From: DATDGX01 sp036521875
Lineage (GTDB): Bacteria > Desulfobacterota > Binatia > Binatales > Binataceae
DNA length: 64,000 nt
Direction of reading: 5' to 3'
Assembly: GCA_036521875.1 (NCBI GenBank)
Contig: DATDGX010000141.1
Span: 1-64,000 of the forward strand
Part shown: positions 26,460 through 35,398 of the stretch, piece after piece
Position numbering within the stretch: the first letter of the stretch is position 1
Layout of the letters: each line of letters starts with the position of its first letter
Program-made: the position numbers and the translations under genes
The notes under the pieces: model-generated
What the model was told of the DNA's origin: nothing
Database searches by the model: none
The model's input: only the letters and a program-made list of their open reading frames with translations

Positions 26460-27713
26460 ATGAGTCACAGGGAAATCTTCGAAATTGGCGAAGTGCCTCC
26501 GCTCGGGCATGTGCCGAAGCAGATGTACGCGCAGGTCATCAGGACCGACCGCTTCGGCGATCCGAAGCAAGCGTTCAAGATCGAAAAGCTCCCGGTCCCT
26601 CAAATTCGCCCTGACGAAGTGCTGGTCTACGTCATGGCGGCCGGCATCAATTTCAATAACGTGTGGGCTGCGCTGGGATCGCCGATAGACGTTATCGGCG
26701 CGCGCCAGAAAACCAAGTTCGACCACTCTGATTTTCATATCGGCGGCAGCGACGGGTCGGGAATCGTGTATGCGATCGGCCGCGACGTCAGTCACGTCAA
26801 AGTCGGCGACCACGTCGTCATCCATTGCGGAGTCTGGGATCGTGATTCCCGCGCGGTGCGCCTCGGCGAAGATCCGATGTACGATCCTTCCTTCAAAATC
26901 TGGGGTTACGAAACCAACTGGGGAAGCTTCGCGCAGTTCACTCGCGTGCAAGCGCACCAGTGTATGCCGAAAGCGAAGCATCTCACCTGGGAGCAGGCTG
27001 CCGCGCCGACTCTGGTCGGCTCGACCGCTTACCGGATGCTGATGGGCTGGGCGCCGCATGTGGTGCGCAAGGGCGACGTCGTGCTGATATGGGGCGCCTC
27101 GGGCGGGCTCGGTTGCATGGCGATTCAGATCGTCAAAGCCGAAGGTGGAATCCCGGTCGGCGTGGTCAGCGATGATCGAAAGATCGAATTCTGCACCGGC
27201 CTTGGCGCCAAGGGCTGCGTCAATCGCAAGAAGTATTTCCACTGGGGCATGATGCCGCACTGGAAGGACGACGCGGCGCACAGCAAATGGGCCGCGGAGT
27301 GCCGCGCGTTCGGCAAGGCGATTTGGGACATCGTCGGCGAACGCAAAAGCCCGCGTATCGTGTTCGAGTATCCGGGCGAGGACACCATTCCGACCTCCGT
27401 GTTCGTATGCGACGTCGGCGGGATGGTCGTGATCTGCGCGGGACATACCGGATATAACGCGACCGCCGATTTGCGCCGCCTGTGGATGCATCAAAAGCGC
27501 CTCCAGGGCTCGCACTTCGCCAACGACGAGCAGTCGTACGCGTTCAATCAACTCGTAATCGACGGAAAGATCGATCCGTGTCTCGGTGGAACGTTCGCCT
27601 TCGACAAGATCGGCCACAGCCATCAGTTGATGTACGAGAACGTCGCGCCTGAAGGGAACATGGCGGCGCTGGTCGGCGCGCCAGAGCCGGGCCTCAAGGA
27701 TTTTCACCCGTAA
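26460..27713 (+). CDS. ccr: Crotonyl-CoA carboxylase/reductase
   Basis: The 417-residue zinc-independent MDR-family enzyme begins MSHREIFEIGEVPPLGHVPK, the hallmark N-terminus of Ccr. It continues VLVYVMAAGINFNNVWAALG, FHIGGSDGSGIVYAIGRDV, IWGYETNWGSFAQFTRVQ, LIWGASGGLGCMAIQ (NADPH site), and RLQGSHFANDEQSYAFNQ. The Asn of GINFNN and the His of GSHFA lie in segments that line the CO2 pocket of characterised enzymes. It converts crotonyl-CoA, CO2 and NADPH to ethylmalonyl-CoA. The frame is open to a TTG at 26373, but homology favours ATG 26460. Confidence 0.95.
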   Translation: MSHREIFEIGEVPPLGHVPKQMYAQVIRTDRFGDPKQAFKIEKLPVPQIRPDEVLVYVMAAGINFNNVWAALGSPIDVIGARQKTKFDHSDFHIGGSDGSGIVYAIGRDVSHVKVGDHVVIHCGVWDRDSRAVRLGEDPMYDPSFKIWGYETNWGSFAQFTRVQAHQCMPKAKHLTWEQAAAPTLVGSTAYRMLMGWAPHVVRKGDVVLIWGASGGLGCMAIQIVKAEGGIPVGVVSDDRKIEFCTGLGAKGCVNRKKYFHWGMMPHWKDDAAHSKWAAECRAFGKAIWDIVGERKSPRIVFEYPGEDTIPTSVFVCDVGGMVVICAGHTGYNATADLRRLWMHQKRLQGSHFANDEQSYAFNQLVIDGKIDPCLGGTFAFDKIGHSHQLMYENVAPEGNMAALVGAPEPGLKDFHP

Positions 27714-27820
27714 GGTCTTTAAAATCTGCGACGCCGTGTGCCGAGGCAATTGCGCCCGGACCTTCTGAGTGTAATTATTTGCCCGGTTCATAGCGGACCG
27801 GGATCCCGTGGGGAGGAGTT

Positions 27821-27852
27821 GCGGCCGGGCATAGCCCCGGCCGCTTGCTTTT
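27821..27852 (+). terminator. Probable terminator downstream of ccr
   Basis: The stem GCGGCCGGG (27821-27829) pairs with CCCGGCCGC (27836-27844), followed by TTGCTTTT. The T run is imperfect. Confidence 0.6.
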
Positions 27853-27913
27853 CCGGCACCAGAGAGATTGCGCGCTCGCGGTGTCGTCAGCCCCTCGACT
27901 ACAATCGCGAACG

Positions 27914-30790
27914 ATGGCTTCGCTCGCGGCGCTCAAAGATCATCTCGCCCGCGCCATCGAAGGCGAGGTCCGCTTCGATGCGGGCACTCTCGCGGTCTAC
28001 GCGACCGACGCTTCGAACTATCGCCGGGTTCCGGTCGGCGTCGTCGTCCCGCGCCACGAGGGCGACGTTGCGATGGCGCTCGCGATCGCGCGCACCAATG
28101 ACGTTCCGATTCTCCCGCGCGGCGGCGGCACCAGCCTTGCCGGCCAGGCCTGCAACGCCGCGCTGGTGCTGGATTTCTCGAAGTACATGAACCGTGTGCT
28201 CGCGATCGACCCCGGCCGCCGCATCGCCGAGGTTGAGCCCGGTGTCGTGCAGAACGATCTTAACGCTGCGCTGGCGCCGCACGGGCTGTTCTTCGCGCCC
28301 GACCCTTCGACCAAAGATCGATGCACGCTCGGCGGGATGATCGGCAACAACTCGTGTGGCGCGCATTCCGCTGCGTACGGCAAGACCGTCGACAATCTCG
28401 CGCGCCTCGATGCGCTGCTCTACGACGGCACGCGGCTCGCGCTCACGGGCGCGATGAGCGACTCGGAGGTGGCCGCGGCAGGCGCGCGCGGCGGCCGCGA
28501 GGGCGAGCTCTATCGCTCGCTTCTCGACTTGCGCGATCGATGCGCCACGTCGGTGCAAGCGCATTTTCCCAAGATTCCGCGCCGCGTCTCCGGCTACAAC
28601 CTCGACGAGCTGCTGCCCGAGAATCGCTTCAACGTCGCTCGCGCGCTGGTCGGCTCTGAGGGCACGCTGGCGGTCACGCTCCGCGCGACGGTCGCGCTGG
28701 TACCGCGGCCGGCGAAACTCGCGCTCGTGGCGCTGGGCTTCGACGACGTCTACCTCGCCGCCGATCAGACGCAGTGGATTTTGGAGCATCGCCCCGAAGC
28801 GCTTGAGGGATTCGACCATCACCTTCCCGACTTCGGCCGCGCAAAGGGACTGGAAGGAGTCCGCTACCTGCCCGACGGGCGCGCCTTTTTAATCGTAGAG
28901 CTCGGGGCTGCGACTGAGGACGAAGCGCGCGAACGCGCCGAGCGATTGATCGCCGATGCGCGCAGAGTTCAAGAGTGCGCCGGCACGGCTTATCTCAGCG
29001 ATCCGCGCGAGCAGAGCGCCGTCTGGCGGCTTCGCGAGTCGGGCCTCGGGGCAGGCGCCTTTATCAAAGGGCGTCCGCGCACCTGGCCCGGCGCCGAGGA
29101 CGCCGCGGTCCCGCCTGCGAAGCTCGGCCCCTACCTCAGGCGGTTCAACCAATTGCTGCAGCGCCATCATCTCGCGGCTGCGACTTACTATGGACATTTT
29201 GGCGAAGGATGCGTTCACGCGCGGATCAATTTCGACCTCGCCAGTCAGGCCGGGGTCGCGACGTTCCGGATCGCGATGACGGAAATCGGCGCGCTGGTCG
29301 CCAACTTCGGCGGTTCACTCTCTGGCGAACACGGCGACGGGCTGGCGCGCTCCGAGCTGCTGCCCGCGATGTACCCGCCCGATCTGATCGACGCATTCCG
29401 AAATCTGAAACACATATTCGACCCCGACGCACGCATGAATCCGGGTATTATCGTCGCGCCCGAACCGCTCGACTCGCATCTGAAGCTCGGAGCCGGATGG
29501 CGCGCGAAAGCGATCGCAACTCACTTCGATTTCAGCGCCGACGACGGCCTCGCCGGCGCGGCGCTCAAATGCGTCGGGATTGGCAAGTGCCGCAAAACGG
29601 ACGCGGGCACCATGTGTCCGTCATACATGGCGACGCGCGAGGAAAAGCATTCCACGCGCGGGCGCGCGCGGTTGCTGCTCGAGGCGCTCTCGAGCGACCT
29701 CCTTGGCGGTGAATTCGCCGACCCAGCGCTCGCCGACGCGCTCGATCTGTGCCTCGCGTGCAAAGCGTGCAAGACCGAATGTCCATCGTCGGTCGATATG
29801 GCCGCATACCGCGCTGAGTTTTTCGCGCACTACTACCAACACTATCGCCGTCCGCTGAGCGCGCACTTTTTCGGCCGGCTTCCCGAGCTCGCGCGGCTGG
29901 CGTCGCTCGCGCCGGTACTCGCGAACGCGCTGGCGCGTGCGCCGCTCGCAAGGCGCGCACTCAAGATTCATCCCGCGCGCGATTTGCCGCGCTTTGCGCC
30001 GCGCACGTTCCGCTCCTGGTTCCAGAGTCGTTCGCAACCGACGCCGTCTGCGCGTGAGGTCGTCCTGTTCCCTGACACCTTCAACAACTATTTCGAGCCC
30101 GAGGTCGCGATCGCCGCGGTCGGAGTTCTCGAACGCGCGGGCTTCCGCGTGACGATCCCTTCTCACGAACTGTGCTGCGGGCGCCCGCTCTACGACCAGG
30201 GGATGCTCGAGCGGGCGAAGTGGCGCCTCGAGCGGGCGATGCTGGTGCTGAGTCCATTGATCGCTCGCGGCGCAAAGGTGGTTGGACTGGAGCCCAGCTG
30301 CATTCTCACTTTCCGCGACGAATTGCCGATGCTGTTCCCAGGCAACGCGAGCGCCGCGGCGCTCGCAGACGCCGCGATGGGTCTCGATGAGTTTCTCGCC
30401 CGCGAAGCGCCTGATTTCGTACCGCCAGCTCTCCGAGCCACCGCCCTTGTTCATGGCCATTGCCATCAGAAGGCGCTGGCGGGACTCTCAGCCGAAACCG
30501 CGCTCCTTTCACGCGTCGACGGGCTTAAGTTCGAGATGCTGGATGCGGGATGCTGCGGGATGGCCGGCGCATTCGGTTACGACCGCGAACATTTCGAGGT
30601 GTCGAAAGCGATCGGGAGCCGCGTGCTGATACCAGCGATCGAGAAGAGCGCGCCCGATGCCCTCGTCATCGCCGACGGCTTCTCCTGCCGCTCGCAAATC
30701 CGGCAGTTCTGCCCCGGCCGCCGGCCGATGCATCTCGCTCAGGTGTTGCTCGGCAGTCCGGAAAGGTTAGATTTGTCGAGGACAATCTGA
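27914..30790 (+). CDS. FAD/Fe-S dehydrogenase, GlcD-GlcF fusion (YdiJ/D-2-hydroxyacid dehydrogenase type)
   Basis: The 958-residue protein starts at ATG 27914. Residues about 1-530 are a VAO-type flavin domain: ILPRGGGTSLAGQACNAALV, STKDRCTLGGMIGNNSCGAH, LSGEHGDGLARSELLP. Then comes a ferredoxin-like pair of cysteine clusters (GIGKCRKTDAGTMCPSY and CLACKACKTECPSSVDM). Two CCG domains follow (HELCCGRPLYDQGM, DAGCCGMAGAFGYDREHFE). This is the order of E. coli YdiJ, which oxidises D-2-hydroxyglutarate. D-lactate and glycolate are alternatives. Membrane association through a quinone acceptor is inferred. The next gene starts 14 bases downstream. Confidence 0.9.
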   Translation: MASLAALKDHLARAIEGEVRFDAGTLAVYATDASNYRRVPVGVVVPRHEGDVAMALAIARTNDVPILPRGGGTSLAGQACNAALVLDFSKYMNRVLAIDPGRRIAEVEPGVVQNDLNAALAPHGLFFAPDPSTKDRCTLGGMIGNNSCGAHSAAYGKTVDNLARLDALLYDGTRLALTGAMSDSEVAAAGARGGREGELYRSLLDLRDRCATSVQAHFPKIPRRVSGYNLDELLPENRFNVARALVGSEGTLAVTLRATVALVPRPAKLALVALGFDDVYLAADQTQWILEHRPEALEGFDHHLPDFGRAKGLEGVRYLPDGRAFLIVELGAATEDEARERAERLIADARRVQECAGTAYLSDPREQSAVWRLRESGLGAGAFIKGRPRTWPGAEDAAVPPAKLGPYLRRFNQLLQRHHLAAATYYGHFGEGCVHARINFDLASQAGVATFRIAMTEIGALVANFGGSLSGEHGDGLARSELLPAMYPPDLIDAFRNLKHIFDPDARMNPGIIVAPEPLDSHLKLGAGWRAKAIATHFDFSADDGLAGAALKCVGIGKCRKTDAGTMCPSYMATREEKHSTRGRARLLLEALSSDLLGGEFADPALADALDLCLACKACKTECPSSVDMAAYRAEFFAHYYQHYRRPLSAHFFGRLPELARLASLAPVLANALARAPLARRALKIHPARDLPRFAPRTFRSWFQSRSQPTPSAREVVLFPDTFNNYFEPEVAIAAVGVLERAGFRVTIPSHELCCGRPLYDQGMLERAKWRLERAMLVLSPLIARGAKVVGLEPSCILTFRDELPMLFPGNASAAALADAAMGLDEFLAREAPDFVPPALRATALVHGHCHQKALAGLSAETALLSRVDGLKFEMLDAGCCGMAGAFGYDREHFEVSKAIGSRVLIPAIEKSAPDALVIADGFSCRSQIRQFCPGRRPMHLAQVLLGSPERLDLSRTI

Positions 30791-30804
30791 GGACAAGCAA
30801 ATCC

Positions 30805-31812
30805 ATGATGCGACTTGGAATCACGATTCCGTTCGAACCGTTTCAGAACCGCTACTTCGCCGACCTGGTCCGGACCGCGGATCGCGCCGGCTATACCGAC
30901 GCGTGGTCCTATGAGTCATTCTCGACTGACGCGTTCGCGCCGCTCGCGGCGGCAGCGATGCTCACCGACCGGATGCGCTTCGGCACGGCGATCGTGCCGG
31001 TGTTCAGCAGGTCGCCGGCGCTCATCGCGATGTCCGCGGTTACGACGCAGAACCTCACCAACGGCCGGTTCATCCTGGGACTCGGCATCTCGACGCCCAA
31101 TATCATGGAGAACTGGATGGGCGTCCCGTTTCGCAAGCCAGTCACCCAGCTCCGCGAAACTGTCGAGGCACTGCGCGCGATCTTCCGCGGCGAGAAAGTC
31201 ACGATGGCGGGCAAGATGATCCGGATCAACGGATTCAAACTCGACATTCCGATCGAAAAGCCACCGCCCATTTATATCGGCGCGCAGGGCGCCCAGATGC
31301 TCCGGCTGGCCGGCGAAATCGGCGACGGCGTGATCGTCAATTTCATCACGCCCGAGACGCTGCCCCCGATGCTCGACCAGACGCGCGACGCGATGCGCGC
31401 GGCGGGCAAGGAGCCCGCGTCACTGGACGTCGCGTGCCGGATTATCGTCGCGGTGGACGAGGACGAGGCGACAATCCGTTCCGCCTTGCGTCGCTCGCTT
31501 ACCGCCTACGTGACCGTGCCGCAATACAACAAGTTCTTCCACGAGATCGGCTATGCCAGAGAAGCTGAAATCGCAATCGATGCGTGGAACGCCGGCGATC
31601 GCAAGAAGGCGCTCGCTTCGATCTCGGAGGATATGGTCGAGAAGATCTTCGTGTTCGGAACGCCGGAGCAATGTCGCCGCCGCCTCGATGCGTATTCGCG
31701 GGCTGGTATCACGACCTCCGCCTTGCAGTTCACCTCGCTAGCGCGCACTCCGGAAGAGCGTCGCGCGCGAGTGCTTCGCGCAGTCGAGCGATTGGCGGCG
31801 GCGCAAGCCTGA
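30805..31812 (+). CDS. LLM-class F420/FMN-dependent oxidoreductase
   Basis: The 335-residue TIM-barrel protein belongs to the luciferase-like monooxygenase family. It shows MMRLGITIPFEPFQNRYFAD, the MRFGTAIVPVFSRSPALIAM strand, FILGLGISTPNIMENWMG, and PPPIYIGAQGAQMLRLAGEIG, typical of MER/F420-type reductases. GAGGA precedes the start. Whether it uses F420 or FMN is not readable from sequence. It probably shares a transcript with the dehydrogenase upstream. Confidence 0.9.
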   Translation: MMRLGITIPFEPFQNRYFADLVRTADRAGYTDAWSYESFSTDAFAPLAAAAMLTDRMRFGTAIVPVFSRSPALIAMSAVTTQNLTNGRFILGLGISTPNIMENWMGVPFRKPVTQLRETVEALRAIFRGEKVTMAGKMIRINGFKLDIPIEKPPPIYIGAQGAQMLRLAGEIGDGVIVNFITPETLPPMLDQTRDAMRAAGKEPASLDVACRIIVAVDEDEATIRSALRRSLTAYVTVPQYNKFFHEIGYAREAEIAIDAWNAGDRKKALASISEDMVEKIFVFGTPEQCRRRLDAYSRAGITTSALQFTSLARTPEERRARVLRAVERLAAAQA

Positions 31813-31912
31813 CCGGTCGAACGGGGCCGTCGAGGGCATCAAATGCACGCGCGCCCCGCGGGGACGGACGCGAGGCGCGCGCTTCTGGCCAGGAGGAACG
31901 TCGAAGCCGACG

Positions 31913-32938
31913 CTATGGCATCAGGTGCTGAATTAGCGCACCCACTCCGCCGCCTGAGTAACCGTTGCCGTAGCCGTTACCATAGCCACTATTGGCGTAT
32001 CTGTTTCCGGACGCTGCGTAGGCCGGGTTCGCGCCGGTCGCTGGATTGTATCCATAGTTCGAATAGCCACTGTTCTGCGCGACACCGCCGAGCGCCGAGT
32101 TGCGCCGATAGTTCGAAGAGCCGCTGCCCGGCACCACACCACCGAGCGCCGAATTGCGCCCATAGTTCGAATAGCCACCACCCTGACCCAGGAGGCCGAG
32201 CAGCGGGCTGCTTCCATAGTTCGAATAGCCACCGCCATAGCCGCCACCATAACCACCGCCCTGGCCCCAGCCGCCGATCAGCGAGCCGATTGGCGAACTC
32301 ACAGGAGCGTATCCCCCGCACGAGGCGAGACCGCCTCCGACGCGTGCTCCCCGCGCACGCAGGCTGTTGATGTCGTTGCCGAGATGCCTTGCTGCGGTAC
32401 GGTCGCCGCGCGCCTGTGCCTGTCGATACTGGACGATCGCGTTCTGGAGTTGCCAATCTCGACGCGGCTCATTGTTGCCGTATCCACCGCCGCACGCGGA
32501 AGCTTCGTTATAATACGGGGCTGCGGTCGCATAGCCAGTCTGGTTGTAGAGCGGCTGGGTGTAATAGCCAGTCGGTACCGGCGCGTAGTTATTGTAGTAC
32601 GGGACTGCCGCCACTACGCCGCCATTGTAGTTGCGGTTCCACTTCCACTTGTTGTAGTTGCGAGTTCCCTGGTACGGCTGAATTGGCGTAACAACCGCGG
32701 AGTTCCCGGTGAATATCGGCGAAACCGACGCGGTGCGGACCGGAGCAAAGCTCCTCGCCACCGTGGAATTTCGGAAGCTGGATGCGTTTGACCGGCTCGC
32801 CGAAGCAAAGCTGTTCGAGCGGACGGTGCTCGCCGCAGAAGCGTTACGATTGTGATGATTGGCGGCCGCCGCGCTGATCGGCATCGTCAGAATCGCCATA
32901 CCGATCAAAGCCGTCATGAACCTTTGTGTGGACCTCAT
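31913..32938 (-). CDS. Secreted Gly/Tyr/Asn/Ser-rich repeat protein
   Basis: The 341-residue product has a signal peptide (MTALIGMAILTMPISAAAAN) and GGAGG before the ATG. The N-terminal third is Ser/Asn-rich. The middle carries NYNKWKWNRNYNGG and repeated PYYNNYAP/PYYNEA segments, then a short charged helix (NAIVQYRQAQARGDRTAARH). The last 130 residues are nearly all Gly, Ser, Asn and Tyr, with tandem 18-residue units built on GYSNYGRNSALGG (about 54-bp DNA period, plus-strand 32050-32235). Low-complexity Gly/Tyr/Asn tails are known in adhesive or amyloid-like surface proteins. No homolog is recognised. Confidence 0.78.
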   Translation of the reverse strand: MRSTQRFMTALIGMAILTMPISAAAANHHNRNASAASTVRSNSFASASRSNASSFRNSTVARSFAPVRTASVSPIFTGNSAVVTPIQPYQGTRNYNKWKWNRNYNGGVVAAVPYYNNYAPVPTGYYTQPLYNQTGYATAAPYYNEASACGGGYGNNEPRRDWQLQNAIVQYRQAQARGDRTAARHLGNDINSLRARGARVGGGLASCGGYAPVSSPIGSLIGGWGQGGGYGGGYGGGYSNYGSSPLLGLLGQGGGYSNYGRNSALGGVVPGSGSSNYRRNSALGGVAQNSGYSNYGYNPATGANPAYAASGNRYANSGYGNGYGNGYSGGGVGALIQHLMP

Positions 32939-33408
32939 CGGGAGAACCTCCAGGGAGCCCTACGACTACCAACATTAAGAGTATGAGCATTAAAAGTGCC
33001 ATTACGCGGCGCGCTCAAATTGCGAAACTCGTAGCAACAAATCTCGATCGATCGCTGCGAGCATGTTTGAAGAGTTTCTACGAACGGCGACATGAGTTAC
33101 TAATAGCGGAGTCGCGGTTGTCGAAGCGAGGAGAAGCATTAAGGCGCGTTCAGCTTGCATAACTCTTCCTTCTCACTTCGAATCGACTTCCGATTGCAAG
33201 TACGTAATCCGTTCCGAATCGTTTATCCGCAGGATGAACAAGCGTTAAGAATGCTCAATTGCTCCGCTCTGCAACCTCACATTCGAATAGCCAAGCACGA
33301 GTCGGGACGGTAGTGATGCGCGCTTCCGCCACGGCTTTCACCGGGCGGCACACGTACTAAGTTGTCGATCGAAAATTACGACGTTTGACGCGGCTCGCGA
33401 ACGTGAGC
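32939..33408. other. Intergenic region, no gene seen
   Basis: These 470 bases are AT-richer than the flanks. Only short frames occur, with no signal peptide, motif or ribosome-binding site that I trust. The region must contain the promoter of the Gly-rich secreted gene. Confidence 0.5.
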
Positions 33409-33687
33409 TCAGACAAAGGTCCGGCGCGCGAGGTAGTAGATCACGGCGCCCACCCCGGAATAGACGGCGATTCCCTCCAACAGGCTCGCGCCGCTGGTGA
33501 CGAGAAAAAGCCCTACCACCAGTGCGGAGCCGATTATCGCGACCACCTGCTCGATTCGCCGCTCACGCGCGCGGACGCGCGCGACGTGTTCGGTGATCGG
33601 CTTGCCACAGTTAGGGCATACGCCGCCGCGTTTGACGACCAGGTCGGTCGCGCACCTGGGACATTCTATTTTCGTGCGAAGTGGCAT
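33409..33687 (-). CDS. Zinc-ribbon membrane protein, unknown
   Basis: The 92-residue protein reads MPLRTKIECPRCATDLVVKR, then GVCPNCGKPITEH, giving CxxC-x11-CxxC, a zinc ribbon at residues 9-25. Two membrane helices follow (QVVAIIGSALVVGLFLVTSG and LEGIAVYSGVGAVIYYLA). An ATG at 33687 gives this layout, and a longer frame to 33909 would run into the ABC permease. It starts 14 bases after the permease stop and is probably the last gene of the type III polyketide synthase operon. Confidence 0.72.
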   Translation of the reverse strand: MPLRTKIECPRCATDLVVKRGGVCPNCGKPITEHVARVRARERRIEQVVAIIGSALVVGLFLVTSGASLLEGIAVYSGVGAVIYYLARRTFV

Positions 33688-33701
33688 CTCGTACCTGATC
33701 T

Positions 33702-35390
33702 TTATTCGCCGAGACTCAGCATCGCAACAATTCCTGCTGCCAGGTAGATGATGCCCAGTCCGACGGTTGCCACGAATGGCCACATGACCGCGGAAACGGA
33801 TAAGTCGCGGATCATAAGATCGTTGAACGACTGCATAGTCCAGGTCGTCGGCAGGCAGCGAGCGACCGCGCGCATCCAACCGGGTTCGAAGTCCAACGGC
33901 CACCAGCATCCTCCTATCGCGGACATCGCCATACTGGTGACAGCGCCGAGCGGCATCACCGAATCGTGAGCGCGGGCCACTGCGGCGATTACCAGTCCGA
34001 ACGAGGCGGCCGCGAACGAGATTCCAATCATCGGCAGCAGCAGCGCGACCGGCTCACGGCCAAGTGAGATTCCGAACAGCGCCCACCCGACCGCGAACAA
34101 CAGGATCATCTGCACCGTTCCCACTCCGAAACGCGCGATCAATTTGCCGAGCAGGAGACCCGCGAGCGGAGCGCCGCTCACCTGCATGCGTTTCAGGGTT
34201 CCCCACTCGCGCTCATCGAACACGGTCAGCGAAATCCCCAGCAGCATGCCGATAAGCAGGAAGGTCACGCCGAAACCGGGAACGTATTGATCGAAGGCAT
34301 TCACGACCACCGCGCCGCCGCGGGTGGCTGGCTGCTCGAAGAGCCCCAGGCCGCCGGGGAGTGTCGGCACCTGCGCAATGCGGAAGTGCGCGAGCTCGCC
34401 GAGCAGGTCGCCGTCGCGTATCGAGGGGAGCTTGGGGATTGATACCGAGAACATTTCCGGCGCCAGCGTGCTCGGCATCGAAGGGTCGATCGCCGGCAGC
34501 GTGATCGGCTTCGCCAGCGCGGCTAGCTCAGCATCGGAAGGCGGCGCGGGAAACCCCGGCGGCGCTGGTATATCCGAAGCATGACTCCCCGCCTTCGCCT
34601 TGAGCAGGGTCAGCCAATCCTCGAACGCGCGCTGACTGGTTTTCAGTTCGAGCAGATAATTCTGAATATCGCGCAGAATAGCCTCGCGTGAGGACAGCTG
34701 TCCTTTCACATCTGCGAACGCCTGGTTCTCGCGCGCGGTGACGATCGCTTTGGTGTCCTCTCCAGCCCGCTCGAGCACCGCGGCAGTCTGCGCGTGCACC
34801 GACGCAGTCACCTTGGCCTGCGTCTGTTCCATCTGTTGACGGACTTGCGCCTGCTCCTGTTTTATCGCCGCCGCTAAACTCTGAAGTTTCTTCTGCAGAT
34901 CCGATCGCGATGCGGCGAGGCGGGTTTGCGCCCTTGCCTGAGCAGACGCGGTGACTTTGCGGCACAACTCACCGATACGAAGTTCGAGCGCATTGACTTC
35001 GATGCGTCTGACGGGATCGACGAACAGAATCAGGTGAGCCTCGCCACCTGCGGCGACAGCCTCGCTAGTGCCTGCGGGAATCTCGATCGCTAACGGCGTC
35101 CGATCGCGGCGGCTGACCATCCGCCGCGCCTCATCAGGATTGTTGACCAGTTCCAGAGCCACCGAATGCTCTCGACGCAAAGCATCGACAATTCCGGTCG
35201 CGACTTCGCCACGATCCAGATCGACGAGCGGGAGCTGCAACGCGTTGGCGTTGCCGTAAAGGTTGCCAAGCGAATAGCCCGCAACCGCGATGATCACGAC
35301 CGGCGCGAGCAGCAGCATGAACAGGACGATGGGATCCTTGAGCAGGAGGCGAGCCTCGTTCTGAATTGTCAGCCAAATCGCGCGCAACAT
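33702..35390 (-). CDS. ABC-2 type transporter permease with long extracytoplasmic coiled-coil domain
   Basis: The 562-residue protein has TM1 near residues 20-42 (IVLFMLLLAPVVIIAVAGYS), then a large extracytoplasmic region of more than 300 residues. The middle of that region is a heptad-rich coiled coil (residues about 140-265, full of Gln, Ala and Lys). At least five further helices follow from FGVTFLLIGMLLGISLTVF onward, with the family EREWGTLKRMQVSG segment. This is the YhgE/ABC-2 exporter layout. It starts 8 bases after the ATPase stop. Exported substrate is unknown; the type III polyketide product is a candidate. Confidence 0.88.
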   Translation of the reverse strand: MLRAIWLTIQNEARLLLKDPIVLFMLLLAPVVIIAVAGYSLGNLYGNANALQLPLVDLDRGEVATGIVDALRREHSVALELVNNPDEARRMVSRRDRTPLAIEIPAGTSEAVAAGGEAHLILFVDPVRRIEVNALELRIGELCRKVTASAQARAQTRLAASRSDLQKKLQSLAAAIKQEQAQVRQQMEQTQAKVTASVHAQTAAVLERAGEDTKAIVTARENQAFADVKGQLSSREAILRDIQNYLLELKTSQRAFEDWLTLLKAKAGSHASDIPAPPGFPAPPSDAELAALAKPITLPAIDPSMPSTLAPEMFSVSIPKLPSIRDGDLLGELAHFRIAQVPTLPGGLGLFEQPATRGGAVVVNAFDQYVPGFGVTFLLIGMLLGISLTVFDEREWGTLKRMQVSGAPLAGLLLGKLIARFGVGTVQMILLFAVGWALFGISLGREPVALLLPMIGISFAAASFGLVIAAVARAHDSVMPLGAVTSMAMSAIGGCWWPLDFEPGWMRAVARCLPTTWTMQSFNDLMIRDLSVSAVMWPFVATVGLGIIYLAAGIVAMLSLGE

Positions 35391-35398
35391 CGAAGTCG

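Noticed and set aside
26391..27791. 466-codon minus-strand frame over ccr
   Set aside because: Ccr on the plus strand is unmistakable, and the antisense product has no recognisable domain.
32050..32235. Regularly spaced near-identical sequence resembling a small CRISPR array
   Set aside because: The period is a multiple of three, and both repeats and intervals are in-frame codons of the Gly/Tyr/Asn-rich protein. No cas genes are present.
32926..33162. 78-codon plus-strand frame in the gap after the Gly-rich gene
   Set aside because: It overlaps the other gene's start, has no ribosome-binding site, and its composition is not protein-like.
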